DNA from: Crambe crambe
Lineage: Eukaryota; Porifera; Demospongiae; Poecilosclerida; Crambeidae
Assembly (NCBI GenBank): GCA_963924555.1
Contig: OZ004589.1
Span: 992,001-1,056,000, forward strand
Direction of reading: 5' to 3'
Length of the DNA: 64,000 nucleotides
The position numbers were made by a program, and so were the translations under genes. This document shows, one piece after another, positions 1-39,831 of the stretch. The notes beneath the pieces are model-generated. The model had not been told where the DNA came from. It saw only the letters and a program-made list of their open reading frames with translations, and searched no databases. Numbering within the stretch: the stretch's first letter is position 1; each line of letters opens with the position of its first letter.

Positions 1-1851
1 GCCTGCATTCCTGGAATTATCAACTGTAGGTGTAACCAAGGATACACTGGAAATGGTACCACTTGTGCTGGTAGGAATATAGTATTTCATGGCCCCATTA
101 TAAGAACTAAAAGTAGTAAAATAATCATTTCTAACTTTGATGTCTCAGATATCAATGAATGCACCATGGCTACCAGTACTTGCAGCTCTAATGCTATATG
201 TACCAACACACCTGGCAGTTTTGTCTGCACTTGTAACCAAGGATACACTGGAAATGGAGTAGTTTGTACTGGTATGTCAAATATTGGACATCATTGAAAT
301 CACCTATTATCATTATTTTTACTAGATATTGATGAGTGTTCCAATGCCAGTAGCTGTGACCCTAATGCTGTATGCACCAACAGTATTGGGAGCTTCAGAT
401 GTATATGCAACCTAGGATTCTTTGGAAATGGCTTCACTTGTGCTGGTGAGAGTAATATCATTATGCTTGTGCTATTCCAATGGGCCATCTGTGCATACTA
501 TATGATAAAGTTGCCTGGATGTGATTCAGAAATCGTGTGTAAATTAGTTGGTAGAAGTAGAGTTCCAGAGTTCACCACACTCTTATACAATCATGAAAGC
601 CAGTTAGCTAGCTAAATCATCATGCCCTATCATAATTATAGCCTTCATAACACATTTATTCCATTATAGATGTGAATGAGTGTAGTGGTACCACTAACAG
701 CTGTGACTCTAATGCTATATGTACTAACACTCCTGGGAGCTTCACTTGTACATGTAACCGAGGATACACTGGAAATGGAACAAATTGTGTTGGTATGTCA
801 GTAAACATACATTCATATACAATAGCTTAATATAGGTAGGCTACCAGAAAGACTGAGAGAATTCTATAATTATCAGAGTTATATGAGTCTTTATACTTTA
901 TTATCATAGCAACACCTCTACTAACAACTCCACCAAGCACTACTGAACAAATGACCACTGCGCTAGTGGAAAGTAAGGATGGGAGTCCTGGCTAGAACAG
1001 TAATTGTGAAAGCTAACTTCTTCTTCTTCTTTTTTTTTTTTTTTTTTTAGCTTCTCTTGTTCAGTTGAGATTGACTGGGGTTAGAGATTGCAACAACTGG
1101 ACGGTAAGGTATAGTCAGTCACCATTGACAACAATTTTAAAGTTATGTAATATAGGCTGATGATCCCATAAGCAAAGATCAAGCGATCGTAAGCATTATA
1201 ATAAGTAATATCAGACCTCGTTGTGGGTGTGGCTTCTCTGAGGATCATATCATAAACAGAAATTTCCACTGCTTCCCTTCCTCTCCTAATGCTGTCACTT
1301 ACCGAGCAGAACTTCGTGGCACTCTGGAAGCTTCTGTCCCTGACTTGATTGAAGACATCACTCAATGGCTGTCCTCTGGTGCCTCCATTGTAGTACAGCT
1401 ACAGCTACTTACCATAGACAGCTCTTGCTCTGTAGCTATTAACTCCCTCAATGAGAATGAGTGCGCACAGACTTCAGGAAGCACAAATCAGCCTGCTATT
1501 GCTGATGTGACTGGAATAGCTGTCGGAGTGATTTGTGGTGTGATCGTAATGATTGTCATCATTGTCTTAGTGCTCTCTATAGTCGTCTATTACAGAAATC
1601 GACATAATACCTACAAGATAGATACAAAGTAAGTCATGCTGCAGCTAACTATAACCAAAAGTGATAATACCTATAGTTAATTATTTATATAGCTATTCAA
1701 TGCTGGTAGCTATTCAATACTGAATATTAACTGACTGTAATAATCTAGGGTCCAACATGAGCAAGGTGCCGGTGCACTGAGTATGCTGAACCCAACATTC
1801 AAAGATGCCCCAACCCACATTATTCCCACCACTTCGTCAGCTGCAGTATAA
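1..1851 (+). CDS. EGF-repeat single-pass receptor, 3' part (paralog A), truncated tail
   Basis: Partial at the window edge. Exons: 1-70, 149-271, 326-445, 670-792 (EGF-like, each opening D-I/V-D/N-E-C and closing GYTGNG..C), 910-972 (Thr/Pro linker), 1051-1103 and 1156-1628 (juxtamembrane module plus transmembrane helix, about 1507-1590), 1749-1851 (tail, stop TAA at 1849-1851). All splice phases agree. It is a cell-surface protein whose ligand cannot be told from sequence. It is close to the 3' part of C (7424-10424), including introns. The tail is odd: it starts like C and D (..NPTFKDA) but then jumps to the THIIP segment that lies far downstream in C, so the tyrosine motifs between are lost and the tail has only about 34 residues with no Tyr. 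The 5' exons lie outside the window. Existence is well supported; function is inference. Confidence 0.8.
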
Positions 1852-2027
1852 GTGGAATATATATGCAAGTGCATGGTTATCTACCTGTCTATTTTTTAAA
1901 GAATTTAATTTAATTTTTATGATTGAAATGACTGTTATATTGTATTAAAATGACATCACAATTAGCTATGTAGTTAAATGAACAATGTTTATCAATTCGC
2001 TGGTATGTCTATGTCTACCTGACGGGT

Positions 2028-2112
2028 GCCCCACCCCTTTTTATTTGCCGCCACAGGCCAGCTACACCCCCGCATACTAGCTAGATACGCCCAGCTGTAG
2101 CTCGTGCCGAGG
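2028..2112 (+). promoter_or_regulatory. Conserved 5' block before signal-peptide exon of B
   Basis: About 85 bases before the start codon share a run of blocks with the same region of C and D: a C-rich GCCCCACCCC box, CACCCCCGCAT, TAGATACGCCCAG, then CTCGTGC.GAGGATGA at the start. Likely core promoter and 5' UTR; the role is inferred from conservation among paralogs only. Confidence 0.5.
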
Positions 2113-4258
2113 ATGAGGTTCCTTCTTTTACTACTGTTCTTGGGATGCAGTTTCATAAGTCTTCAAGGTAAGCAGCTTGAAACTAGCTAGTAGGTGGCTG
2201 GCCATTGCACAGCAACAGTGGGCTATGGCTATGGCTTGTGCACCATCATAGTTATAACTGTTAGTTACTCCATTCCACTACCATTCACCATTTGATTGGC
2301 TCCATCACAAAAAGTGTGTCCAGTGCGATAATCAGAAAGGCTAGTGAAGTTGTTCTAGCTAGCTTAGCTATGTAGATTGATAAAATTTAGACTCAAGTAG
2401 GCTAGCTAGTTAACAATTCCCTCCCTCCTTCAAGGGTGTCCCTAATGTGGAACCAGCTATGTGTCCAATGTGTGCACTAGGTTACCCTAATGTGGAACCA
2501 GCTGGTCCAGTGTGTGTACTAGCTTACCCTAATGTGGATCCAGAAATGTGATTGGTAGACTTATGAAACTTGGACACCCCCTTAACATATCTGTCTTCAG
2601 TTACCAATCTATGTAAGAGAGAGGGTATCAGTGGACAGAGTGAAGAAGGTGGAGCTGCAATGGCCCACTATGTCAGTTGCAGGCAGATCCTGACACTGAA
2701 ATTTCCCATATTGTTCTGATTAGCAAGGTTCTCCACATGCAAAGATCCTTCATAATCATCATCAGAGAGTTGACCAGCATGCAAGATTAGTCCATGTGTA
2801 GCTGATAGTATGGTTAGTAGCAGTGTTTGGGAGGACGGTGGCATTCCCCATCAAGGGAGCTGCTTCATTTACCATACACACACCACTTTGCAGTGAGTCA
2901 GGTCAGGATAGTCGGTTCTGATGGCAGTATTCTCTCCTTCAACTGGACACCTCGCTGATAGTGTCATTGATTATGTAGTGGAGGTCACAAACTTTGTCCA
3001 GCCTGAGTCTGCTGTCAAACGAGTCATCACAATACCTCTCACTTCACCTTTCGCTAAGAATGTCAAATCAGACCCCCCTGCATCTTTGAGGGCTGTTGTA
3101 GACTCAGGGGTTGGTGAGTGAACTGTAATTGTAATGATGTATTCTTGTAATAATTATTGCAGCAATGGGTATTCCATACAGTGTATCAGTGAGGCCTCAT
3201 AACCCAGTGTGGTCTCATCACCAATAAAGTGTGTTTTACTGCATCCTGAAGGAGGTAAATAGAATTTGTATGATGCTAGCCCAGATCAAACAGACAAGTT
3301 AGTTCAACTCATACTGGAATAGTACCTGCTGTTGCTCCTGGAAATATTGCAGTAACAAGGTCAGAGAGTGAGTCACATCAGAGCTTTAATTGTTACCTGG
3401 GAACCTTTGACCCTCGTTGAGGCTAAGGATTCATCAATTATACGGTGACATGACACCAGGTGGTTCCCAGAAGAGACAGACAGGGGCACTCACCAGGACA
3501 GTAGCTACCAGGGAATCAGAACAGTACCACATTTACTGATACTAATCATACCACAGACTACACAGTTACTGTTGGTACTCTGACCTCTGATGGTCTTAGC
3601 ATGGACAAGGTTGGTTTAGCTTGTTTATACATAGCATTAGCTACGAGGAAGATGATTTGCTTCAGTGCCATTAACATGGTATCCTTCCCTTTCCTCTCCT
3701 AATGCTGTCACATACCAAGCAGAACTTCATGGCACTCTTGAAGCTACTGTCCCTGACTTGATTGGAGACATCATCGAATGGCTGTCCTCTGGTGCCTCCA
3801 TTTCAGTGCAGCTGCAACGACTTACCATAGACAGTTCTTGCTTAATTGCCATAAGCTTCTTCAATGAGAATGAGTGTATGGGACAGCAACAAATGGACCA
3901 TCCACTGGTACAGTGGTTGGAATTGCCATTGGAATCATTGCTGCCATAGGTGTTGCCATAGCAATTGCTATTATTATTATCATATTCCTACGTCATAAGA
4001 ATCGTCGTGCTACTTTCAAGGGGTGAAGGAGGTGTGGCCGTTCAACTGAATGTCTTGAACCCTAAACCCCCACATGCACATACTGAAGACCAGCTGCACT
4101 TCCAGCTGCCTCTGGTGGTGATTATGAATTCACCACCTGCCCTGCCTATGTTCCCAAGGTCAAAGTTCAGTTCCATCAGTGGTGGATGGGAAAGGAACTG
4201 AAGAGGGGCAATATGAAGCAGTGATCCCATCATCCAGAAAAACTTATAACAATTATAG
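2113..4258 (+). pseudogene. Decayed FN3/Ig receptor copy with internal inversion (paralog B)
   Basis: A normal signal exon (2113-2167, same 18-residue leader as C) is followed by a collapsed gene body. Segment about 2627-2911 matches, on the - strand, the last two-Ig exon of G (49971-50621) with many gaps. 2912-3116 matches G exon 50674-50907 on the + strand but lacks 11 bases after the WTP codons, shifting the frame. 3163-3240 matches G exon 50969-51061 with a stop; 3325-3606 matches the last FN3 exon with insertions. 3684-3892 is a juxtamembrane exon of the A/C/D type fused inside the exon to a G-type transmembrane segment (3893-4020) out of frame. 4021-4258 is a G-type tail remnant, and the poly(A) hexamer of G is disrupted at about 4307. 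Not a working gene. Confidence 0.82.
2440..2542 (+). repeat. Short tandem repeat, about 42-45 bp unit
   Basis: Three imperfect copies of a unit beginning CCCTAATGTGGAACCAGCT start at 2440, 2485 and 2527 in the first intron of the decayed gene B. No function seen. Confidence 0.75.
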
Positions 4259-4329
4259 TGGCCAGGTAGCTAGCTAAAGTGAAAGATATATAGATCATTT
4301 CATTGTGTGCTCAATGTAAAATCACCTGG

Positions 4330-4438
4330 AGCCGAGTTGCCCCACCCCTTTTTATTTAGCTAGGCCTACCACCCCCGCATAAAGCCATAAGTATAGATAC
4401 GCGCCCAGCTGCTGTTAGATATCGAGCTCGTGCTGAGG
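4330..4438 (+). promoter_or_regulatory. Conserved 5' block before gene C
   Basis: Holds the GCCCCACCCC box, CACCCCCGCATAAAG, a TAGATACGC.GCCCAG block and GAGCTCGTGC just before the start codon, as in B and D. The CATAAAG element may act as a TATA-like box; inferred from paralog conservation. Confidence 0.5.
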
Positions 4439-10424
<5,986 letters not shown>

Positions 10425-10498
10425 GTGGATATACAGGAACTATCTATTCTTTCTTTTGTGATAATATATTGTGTTGTGTTGTTGGGTTGGTCTCCATG

Positions 10499-10504
10499 AA
10501 TAAA
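10499..10504 (+). terminator. Poly(A) signal of C
   Basis: AATAAA 75 bases after the stop, before the promoter block of D. Confidence 0.75.
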
Positions 10505-10559
10505 GTCAGTACAATGTTTTATAGCTACCGGTAGTCATACATAGATTCATTGTGGTACA

Positions 10560-10653
10560 ATGGTGCTCGCTCGCCGTGCCCCGCCCCGGCCCTATACACC
10601 CCCGCATAAAGTCATAAGTTCTAGATACGCCCAGTAGCGAGCTCGTGCAGAGG
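10560..10653 (+). promoter_or_regulatory. Conserved 5' block before gene D
   Basis: GCCCCGCCCC, CACCCCCGCATAAAG.CATAAGT, TAGATACGCCCAG and GAGCTCGTGC lie in the same order and spacing as before C, about 30-90 bases before the start. Likely promoter and 5' UTR. Confidence 0.5.
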
Positions 10654-33503
<22,850 letters not shown>

Positions 33504-35258
33504 CATATACACAGATGGCTAGCTGTCTAATATATTTATAATATTCTTTTGCAATAATCGAATTGATAAAGTTTGTAGGGGTCTTATGAATGATGCTATA
33601 GCTACATAGCTAGCTAGTTATAATTTCCGGGTATCTCAATCTTATTCTTGTACTCCAGGCCCCAATTAAAATTACATACAGTCATGGTTCTCTCTTTAAA
33701 GATTGGCATAATTTTTATATGATTATTAGCCTGACTCTAAAGAGAAATTTGACCTCTTATTGTAAAGGGGCATTGTTTTACAAAAATATGGGCGGAGTTG
33801 TGCCTTATCCAAATTTAGGGGTGAAGTCTGTGCATCCCATTCAGGCTGGATCCAGGGGTGGGGTTGAGGGGGTTCCCAAGCTATGCCTGTAGATAAAATG
33901 ATACACTATACTTGCTTAGCCATATTTTTTCTTGTATTTCTGCTCTAAAGTAGAGAGGAACATTATATGAACTAACTTTACTAATAAATGTGATTTCTGC
34001 AGCCATCATCACTAGCTAAGGTATACATGACACATCCATTTTGGCTTGCACTTTCAAGGTCACGCATTAGATAACTCAGTGCATACTAACTGAGACTTCC
34101 TTAACAATCACACCGCATACGTATGTCACTTTAAAGATATCTTTTGGAGCACTTTGGCTTTCATTTTCAAGGTCACACATTAGATAACTCAGTGCATACT
34201 AACTGTGATTTCATTCATGAACACCTGTAACCTTGCATGTGTCATTTCAGAATTTGAGTGTAATAGCAAGCTAACTACATATAGATATAACTGAGATGGT
34301 TTACCCCTTTGCCTATGCTGTCATATAATAAATTATGTGCCAAATATGTGCCATTTGGTAGCCTGCAAGTGAAGCCAACATGGATCCTCCAAATAACTTG
34401 CTCTTTCTTGCACCCTTTTCCATGGCCCAGTGTGTAGCTATGCTAGTTATGCAACCCCACCTATCTAAAAATCCTGGATCCGGCCCTGCCATTTATAAAA
34501 GGATGTGGTTTTCTTTCCTGAATTCAGGGGGTGATTTCTTCCTCACTTATCCATCCTACTCCAGAGGAGGCCTTTCCCTCTTCCTTTCCTCACAGTTTTT
34601 CCTCCTCACTCTCACTCACTCCATCAACCCTACTCCAGAAGAGGCCTTCCCCTCCTCCTTTCCTCACGGTTTCCTCCTCACTCTCACTCGAACTCACTCC
34701 ATCAACCCTACTCTTCAGAGGAGGCCTCCCCCCTCCTCCCTCAGCTAGCTACATTAGCTAGATACCTCTAACTGTAAGTTACTTTGCTTATCCCTGTGTG
34801 AGGAGAAGAGAAGAGAAGAACTGGAAGTTAGTAGAATGACTGTACGTTTGAATTTCCCGCTCTTCCTTGGCGGGAACTGTGAGGCGCATGCGTAGAAGAC
34901 TATTGGCACTTTTGATTCATTGGGTTGCTCTTGAATACATGCAAAGTTCGTAGGTATGAGGGCATGTAAAGCGGATAAATCATGAATATAATCAAGCTAG
35001 CGAGACTGAGGCCAACCTCCATCAAAATATAGCCCACAGTGTGTCTTTGCAGTGAACCAGAATGTTGAAAAGGCATGCAACTGCTTTTATCATGGGCATC
35101 CAGAATTGAGTAGCAGCGATATATCCCAATTTCCGTTATAAAACTATACCTTGAGATAAATAACTCAACATGCACTTCAAGAATAACTCCTAGGCCCGCC
35201 CGCGAGACTAAGCCCAAGGAATCATTCTAAGCATGCGCACAAGTGAGTGCTGTGCATG
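33504..35258. other. Intergenic region between D and E
   Basis: No gene supported. Contains a duplicated 52-base unit at 34041-34092 and 34154-34205, a pyrimidine-rich minisatellite (see next entry), and two short CTGGATCC.GGCCCTG-like motifs (about 33848 and 34471) of the kind found at ends of hAT-like elements. The open frames here are low-complexity. Confidence 0.6.
34550..34740. repeat. Minisatellite, about 75 bp unit
   Basis: Three imperfect copies of a unit containing CCTACTCCAGAGGAGGCCTT and TTTCCTCAC.GTTT.CCTCCTCACTCTCACTC. Confidence 0.8.
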
Positions 35259-35269
35259 ATTTATAAAGG
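35259..35269 (+). promoter_or_regulatory. TATA box of E
   Basis: ATTTATAAAG about 65 bases before the start codon; the same TGATTTATAA element stands at the same distance before H and in the inverted Delta fragment at about 41730. Confidence 0.65.
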
Positions 35270-35329
35270 GGTAGCTACAGAGCTAACTAGCTGCAGTATC
35301 ATCTCCAAAGCACACGTAAGGATCCTACA

Positions 35330-38300
35330 ATGCTGCTTCAAAGTCTTCTTCCACTTCTTTTGTTGCTATTCAATCAGGTATTGGAGGGATAGTGAATAGT
35401 TTGGATGGAGGGAAGAATAGCTAGCTACTGTAGCTATCTATAGCTACTATAATTGTAATGCATGGCCTAAATTTCACCGTTGTGATAATATAGCTAGTTC
35501 TACCAGTTAATAGCTAGCTAGTTGGTAGTAGCTACACAGAACATCCTGATCCATGCTATGATGGCTAGCAATCTAACTTCACTAGCAAAAAAATAAAATT
35601 AAATTAGCTAATAGGGGATGTTGCTAGTCTGGCGGCGCCAGCCCCGAGTGAAGGGAAGGGTCTGGTGACAATTACAAGCAGGCCACGTAGCTGTTTTGGA
35701 GGAATTCAGGAAATGAACTAGTGACCGCAATCATACTGCAATCTTGACTAAGTATTCTTTCATGGTACATAGCTAGCTATACCATGATCACTTTCTCCCC
35801 TTCTCCAAAGAAAGGGGCCCAACAAATAGCTCTCAGTGCAGATTCATAACCCACTTAATGATATTCATAACACATTAATGATCATTCAATCGTTTTACCT
35901 GAACTCCATAAAACGAACAATTGACATGTCTCCAGACCCTTGAGGTTAGCTATTGACAAACCGTTATCCTATCAGATTAAGCTATAGAGATTTGTGTATA
36001 TAATTATATAGCTACAGTCATAAAAGTGAAACTGAATATCTATTTTGCTCTTATTTTAACTGGCTTTAGAACACAGTGGTAGGGCAATGGCTATTGGCTA
36101 CCCTACAACTTTCAATAACAACAGTTCTTGTAAATTATTTTAAAATTTCAATGAAATTCTGGTTAGCTACCCATGACCTTATTCATAAGCACATGAAAAC
36201 TTAGCCTTATCAGCTCATACATGGCTAGCTTCTTGCCTCCTCTAATCACCTTGCAGAATCACTTTGTGTGCTAATATTGAAACATGGTGATACCCTAGTT
36301 TGGCAGTGCCAGCCCCAAGTGCATAGCGCAATATTCCATTACCCGTAGCTAATTCTATTCTATTCCCTATAGAATAGTAATTTTTAATTGTGATACTAGC
36401 TGCAGCAACTAACAAATGAAAAAAAATTATGTATCCTCTATAGCTAGCTAGGTACTTGCTTTTAGTTTGCTACCAGCAGACTAAACACTTGTATAGTTGA
36501 CAGTTACAGTTGCAGGCACTCTGCCAGAGTTAGCTATCACTACACTCATTTTTCAGTGAATTTTTGTGTATCGATTGAATGTGCATGCCATCCCATTATA
36601 CTTGAGAGAGTTGTACCCATCCTATGCCCAGATCATTAGTTAGACATGACAGCACAAAATCCTACCCCTCCCCCCTCCCCCTTCCCATTTGGAAAAGAAT
36701 AACAACAAAAATAAACAACAAATAAACCAATCTAGCTACATCCCTAGTTGTGGCCTTTCACCAATGTATTTTATCTTCTACATGCAGCTGCCTCCTTCAT
36801 CCACTACTTTTGAACTTGAAGTGATGCTAAACCGATACACCAATGCTGAAGAGAGAGAAGGCAGAAATAGAGAGTATTGTGAAGAGGGTTGCTTAGCCTT
36901 TTTTTCTTCTGACTGTCCTTGTGATAACATCTTCACCTTCTGTCTAAGACCACTTGACACTACACAAGACAATAATAATGCCAATTATCCTCTTGGAAGA
37001 TTTGTGACCGGGACCTTTGAAGATAATGACAACATTGATTTTACTCACGGAACTAATCTGATGAACTCTTTATCTAATCCATTGGTCTATCGAGGAAATC
37101 TATGGCCTGTGAGTCCTCCAGTAATACTATGAAAGTTTTGCCACAATTTATTTGGAAAGGGGAGGGGAGAGGTGGCTTACTTCTTTCTCTGACACTATAG
37201 ATCAAGTATGTAGAGCAGGGAATGCATAATACTAGGGCAATGTACAACATATGAGTCACAGCGAGTGAGCAAGCAAGTATTCACTTTTGTGCTGATACTC
37301 ATTTTGTGCTTCAACTCCTTAGAAGCTTTTGCTGTGAGTTTATATGTAAGTGGCAGGCAGCTGCATACATAGAAAGCTGTAATGCTTGCCTCAAAGCACT
37401 TAATTAAATAAGCAATCCTTAGATAACCCTTGTGCCTATACTGCCCAAAAGGTTGTAGAAATCAATCTTGCAATTACAATTTGAGCATGCACATACAGGG
37501 TGACCAGTGACTACACTGTACATACAGCCTGAGGCATTTTGGAGTGTAGGACCTAAATATAATTGCAGCGAGTGAGCTGAGGGAGCAAGCTGACTCTCAG
37601 GTCATGACTCATTGAAATTGTAAATATATATATATCTAGGTCTACACTCCAAAATGCTACTTTCTGACTGGTAATCAACTGAAGCAGCTAAAAAGAAAAT
37701 TTATGCTGTATTATAACTTGTCTTTTTTTCCAGGGAGATTTCCAGCTTTATGTGCGTGTTACCGACAATGATTATGGTTTAAGTTCAGATGACATAGTGG
37801 ATCACATCTACTTTGAGATGTCCCTCTCCCCCAGGTCTCCTGCAGTCACTAGCAACCAAACTGGCATTTTTGGGAATGGAAGACTGGAAGCTCGTTTCAG
37901 TGTCCAGTGCAATCCTAACTTCTTTGGGGAAAACTGCAACCTGACAAGTATGATGATAGATAATTATGTATATTGCATGCACCTAAATTCAGGGGGGAGA
38001 GGGGAACATGCAACTACAGTATTACCATGGCAACTACAGTATTACCATGACTTCCCCTGTCATAGATGCTTTCACCACTCGACCTGCCACTACTGCATCT
38101 CCCCCTACCCAAGCACCTCTTGCATCAGCCCCCATTATCGGAGGGGTTGTGGGGGCAATAGCTGTGATCATGGTGGGTGTGGTCCTCATTGTTCTGATTG
38201 TGGTATGTGCTAAAGGTGGTTCCAAGGCTGGTCACCAGAGGTAAGACCCTTTCTGAATGCCATAAAGCAACTGTTACTGTTATCATAGCACTCTCCACAT

Positions 38301-38682
38301 ATGTGGATAAGCAATTGTTATGCATGTAGGGATGACCCTAGTCTCACGCACCAGACATATTTTTAGAAAAAAAAAGTGCGGCTGGCTAGCGAGACTAGGA
38401 TGACCCCATATCCCTACTGGCATCACTTTCAGAATAAACAGTTCATTTTCTTTACTTTTAATTGATTATACATGCAGAGAAGCTTCTTATCAAAATGGAT
38501 CTAATGAGGTCCAAATGACAGCCAAAAGTGAGACTGATGTTGCATTCCCCATGACCCACAGTGCTGGTACTGAAAACCCTTACATCTCATATGCACATCC
38601 TTCCACTCCTCCACCCGATTACCAGGAGAAGGCTGTCGTTGTGCCTCCAGTAGATGAGGAGCACACCAGCAATGATTTATAA
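35330..38682 (+). CDS. Short Delta-like protein: MNNL plus truncated DSL, no EGF
   Basis: Five exons: 35330-35377 (leader MLLQSLLPLLLLLFNQ), 36788-37108, 37734-37947, 38066-38240, 38478-38682; 963 bases, 320 residues. Exons 2-3 match the N-terminal MNNL (C2-like) domain of Notch ligands: TTFELEVMLNRY, a cysteine cluster ending CPCDNIFTFCLRP, GRFVTGTF, SNPLVYRGNLWPGDFQLYV. Exon 3 ends RFSVQCNPNFFGENC, which fits the opening of a DSL domain, but the remaining DSL cysteines and all EGF repeats are absent. A short Thr/Pro linker, a helix (about 38131-38213) and a 69-residue tail with STPPPDYQE (PPxY, a WW-domain site) follow. Probably a membrane protein derived from a Delta ligand; whether it binds Notch is unknown. 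Paralog: H. Confidence 0.8.
35941..36332 (-). repeat. 392-bp segment inverted relative to intron 1 of H
   Basis: Intron 1 of E and H align directly on both sides, up to CCAGACCCTT (35940) and again from ATTCTATTCCCTA (about 36356). Between them the E sequence matches the reverse complement of about 54000-54510 in H. A clean intronic inversion after the genes duplicated. Confidence 0.78.
37534..37657. repeat. 124-bp MITE-like element in intron 2 of E
   Basis: Terminal inverted repeats GCATTTTGGAGTGTAGACC (one-base variants) at both ends. Related decayed copies are in introns of C and D. Absent from the matching intron of H (55268-55452). Confidence 0.75.
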
Positions 38683-39831
38683 CTAGCTAGCTAGTTACTT
38701 TACAGATGCAACTTTGTTATTAATCTTTAGCAGTAGTTTATTTGACTAGTTTAAACTGCTATAATTATCATCAATATGAATCATTGCTGTATAATTAGTT
38801 GATATTATAGTTATAAATGTGCAGGGGAGCACCCATGTAGCTACTCCAAGAATTAGCTAGTTGACTAACTCATAGGTTAATCACGCATACACTGAAACTG
38901 CATGCACTGTTTAGCTAGAATCTGAGGTTCTTTTCCAGGGGAGTGCAGTTGTTATTATTACAATTCTGTTATGGCCATCTCTTAGATCGAGTGGTGTTTC
39001 TGTTTTGCACTATTGACAACATGTGGAGTCACTAGCAAATATTTCTCTGCCATTTTAAAGCTACTGCATGCTGCATGGGTGCACATGAGGGGCATGGCCA
39101 CAGGCGAGACACCATGGCTTGATATAGAGCTAGCAGGAAGCATCATTTCAGTATGCTAGCTATTTATTGTATACTGTAGAATGTACATCTTGGAAACAAA
39201 AAACTTTCTAAGGTAACAAGTGAGAAAAAAAAATTTCTTTGGAAATGAAAAAAAAGTTTAGGGATGACCATTGCTCAAAAAATAAGCAAACAAGCTAGGG
39301 TAGGGATATCCAGCCAACTATTTCTACACATCATACATACAGTACTGCATAATTTTGAAACTTACAGGTTCAGCTTAACTGTAATGTACATATATGTGGG
39401 GATCCTTAGACCCCATCCCTTCCTTTATCCCTGCATGATCATTGCTCAAAAAAATATGCTAACAAGGGTAGGGATGAAGGAAGGGAATAGGGTCTTTGTT
39501 ATCTGGCTAAGTGTGACGTATATTATGTAGGGATTGTTGGCTGGATATACAGAACAAAGGCTTCCTTTATCCCTACCCTTGTTTGCTTACTTTTTTGAGC
39601 AATGGTCATCCCTACACTTTTTTTCATTTAAAAGAAATGTTCTTCCCTCATTTGTTGCTGGACTTTTTTCTCTCTCTCAACTAGTACGTATTCAGTAATA
39701 AGCTGAGCATGCGCGAGAGTGAGCGCGAACAGTAGTGGCTCCCGCCGCGCCTAGCGCCTAGTACAGTACAGTAGCGCCTCCGTACCGTATAGCCTTAGGC
39801 TTTGTCCGCAAACGTACGTATATGAACAAAA
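38683..39831. other. Intergenic region between E and G
   Basis: No gene supported. Holds the E 3' UTR and the MITE-like element at 39213-39651. The last 70 bases share TCCGCAAACGTACGTA and an out-of-frame ATG (39822) with the same region before I. Confidence 0.6.
39213..39651. repeat. MITE-like element with long inverted ends
   Basis: About 85-base inverted ends around TAGGGATGACCATTGCTCAA (39259 and complement near 39615). A third partial copy of the end motif sits inside at about 39437. Confidence 0.75.

Noticed and set aside
34380..34761. Two overlapping + strand open frames
   Set aside because: They lie in a pyrimidine-rich minisatellite; composition is low-complexity Ser/Pro/Leu, with no domain and no splice context.
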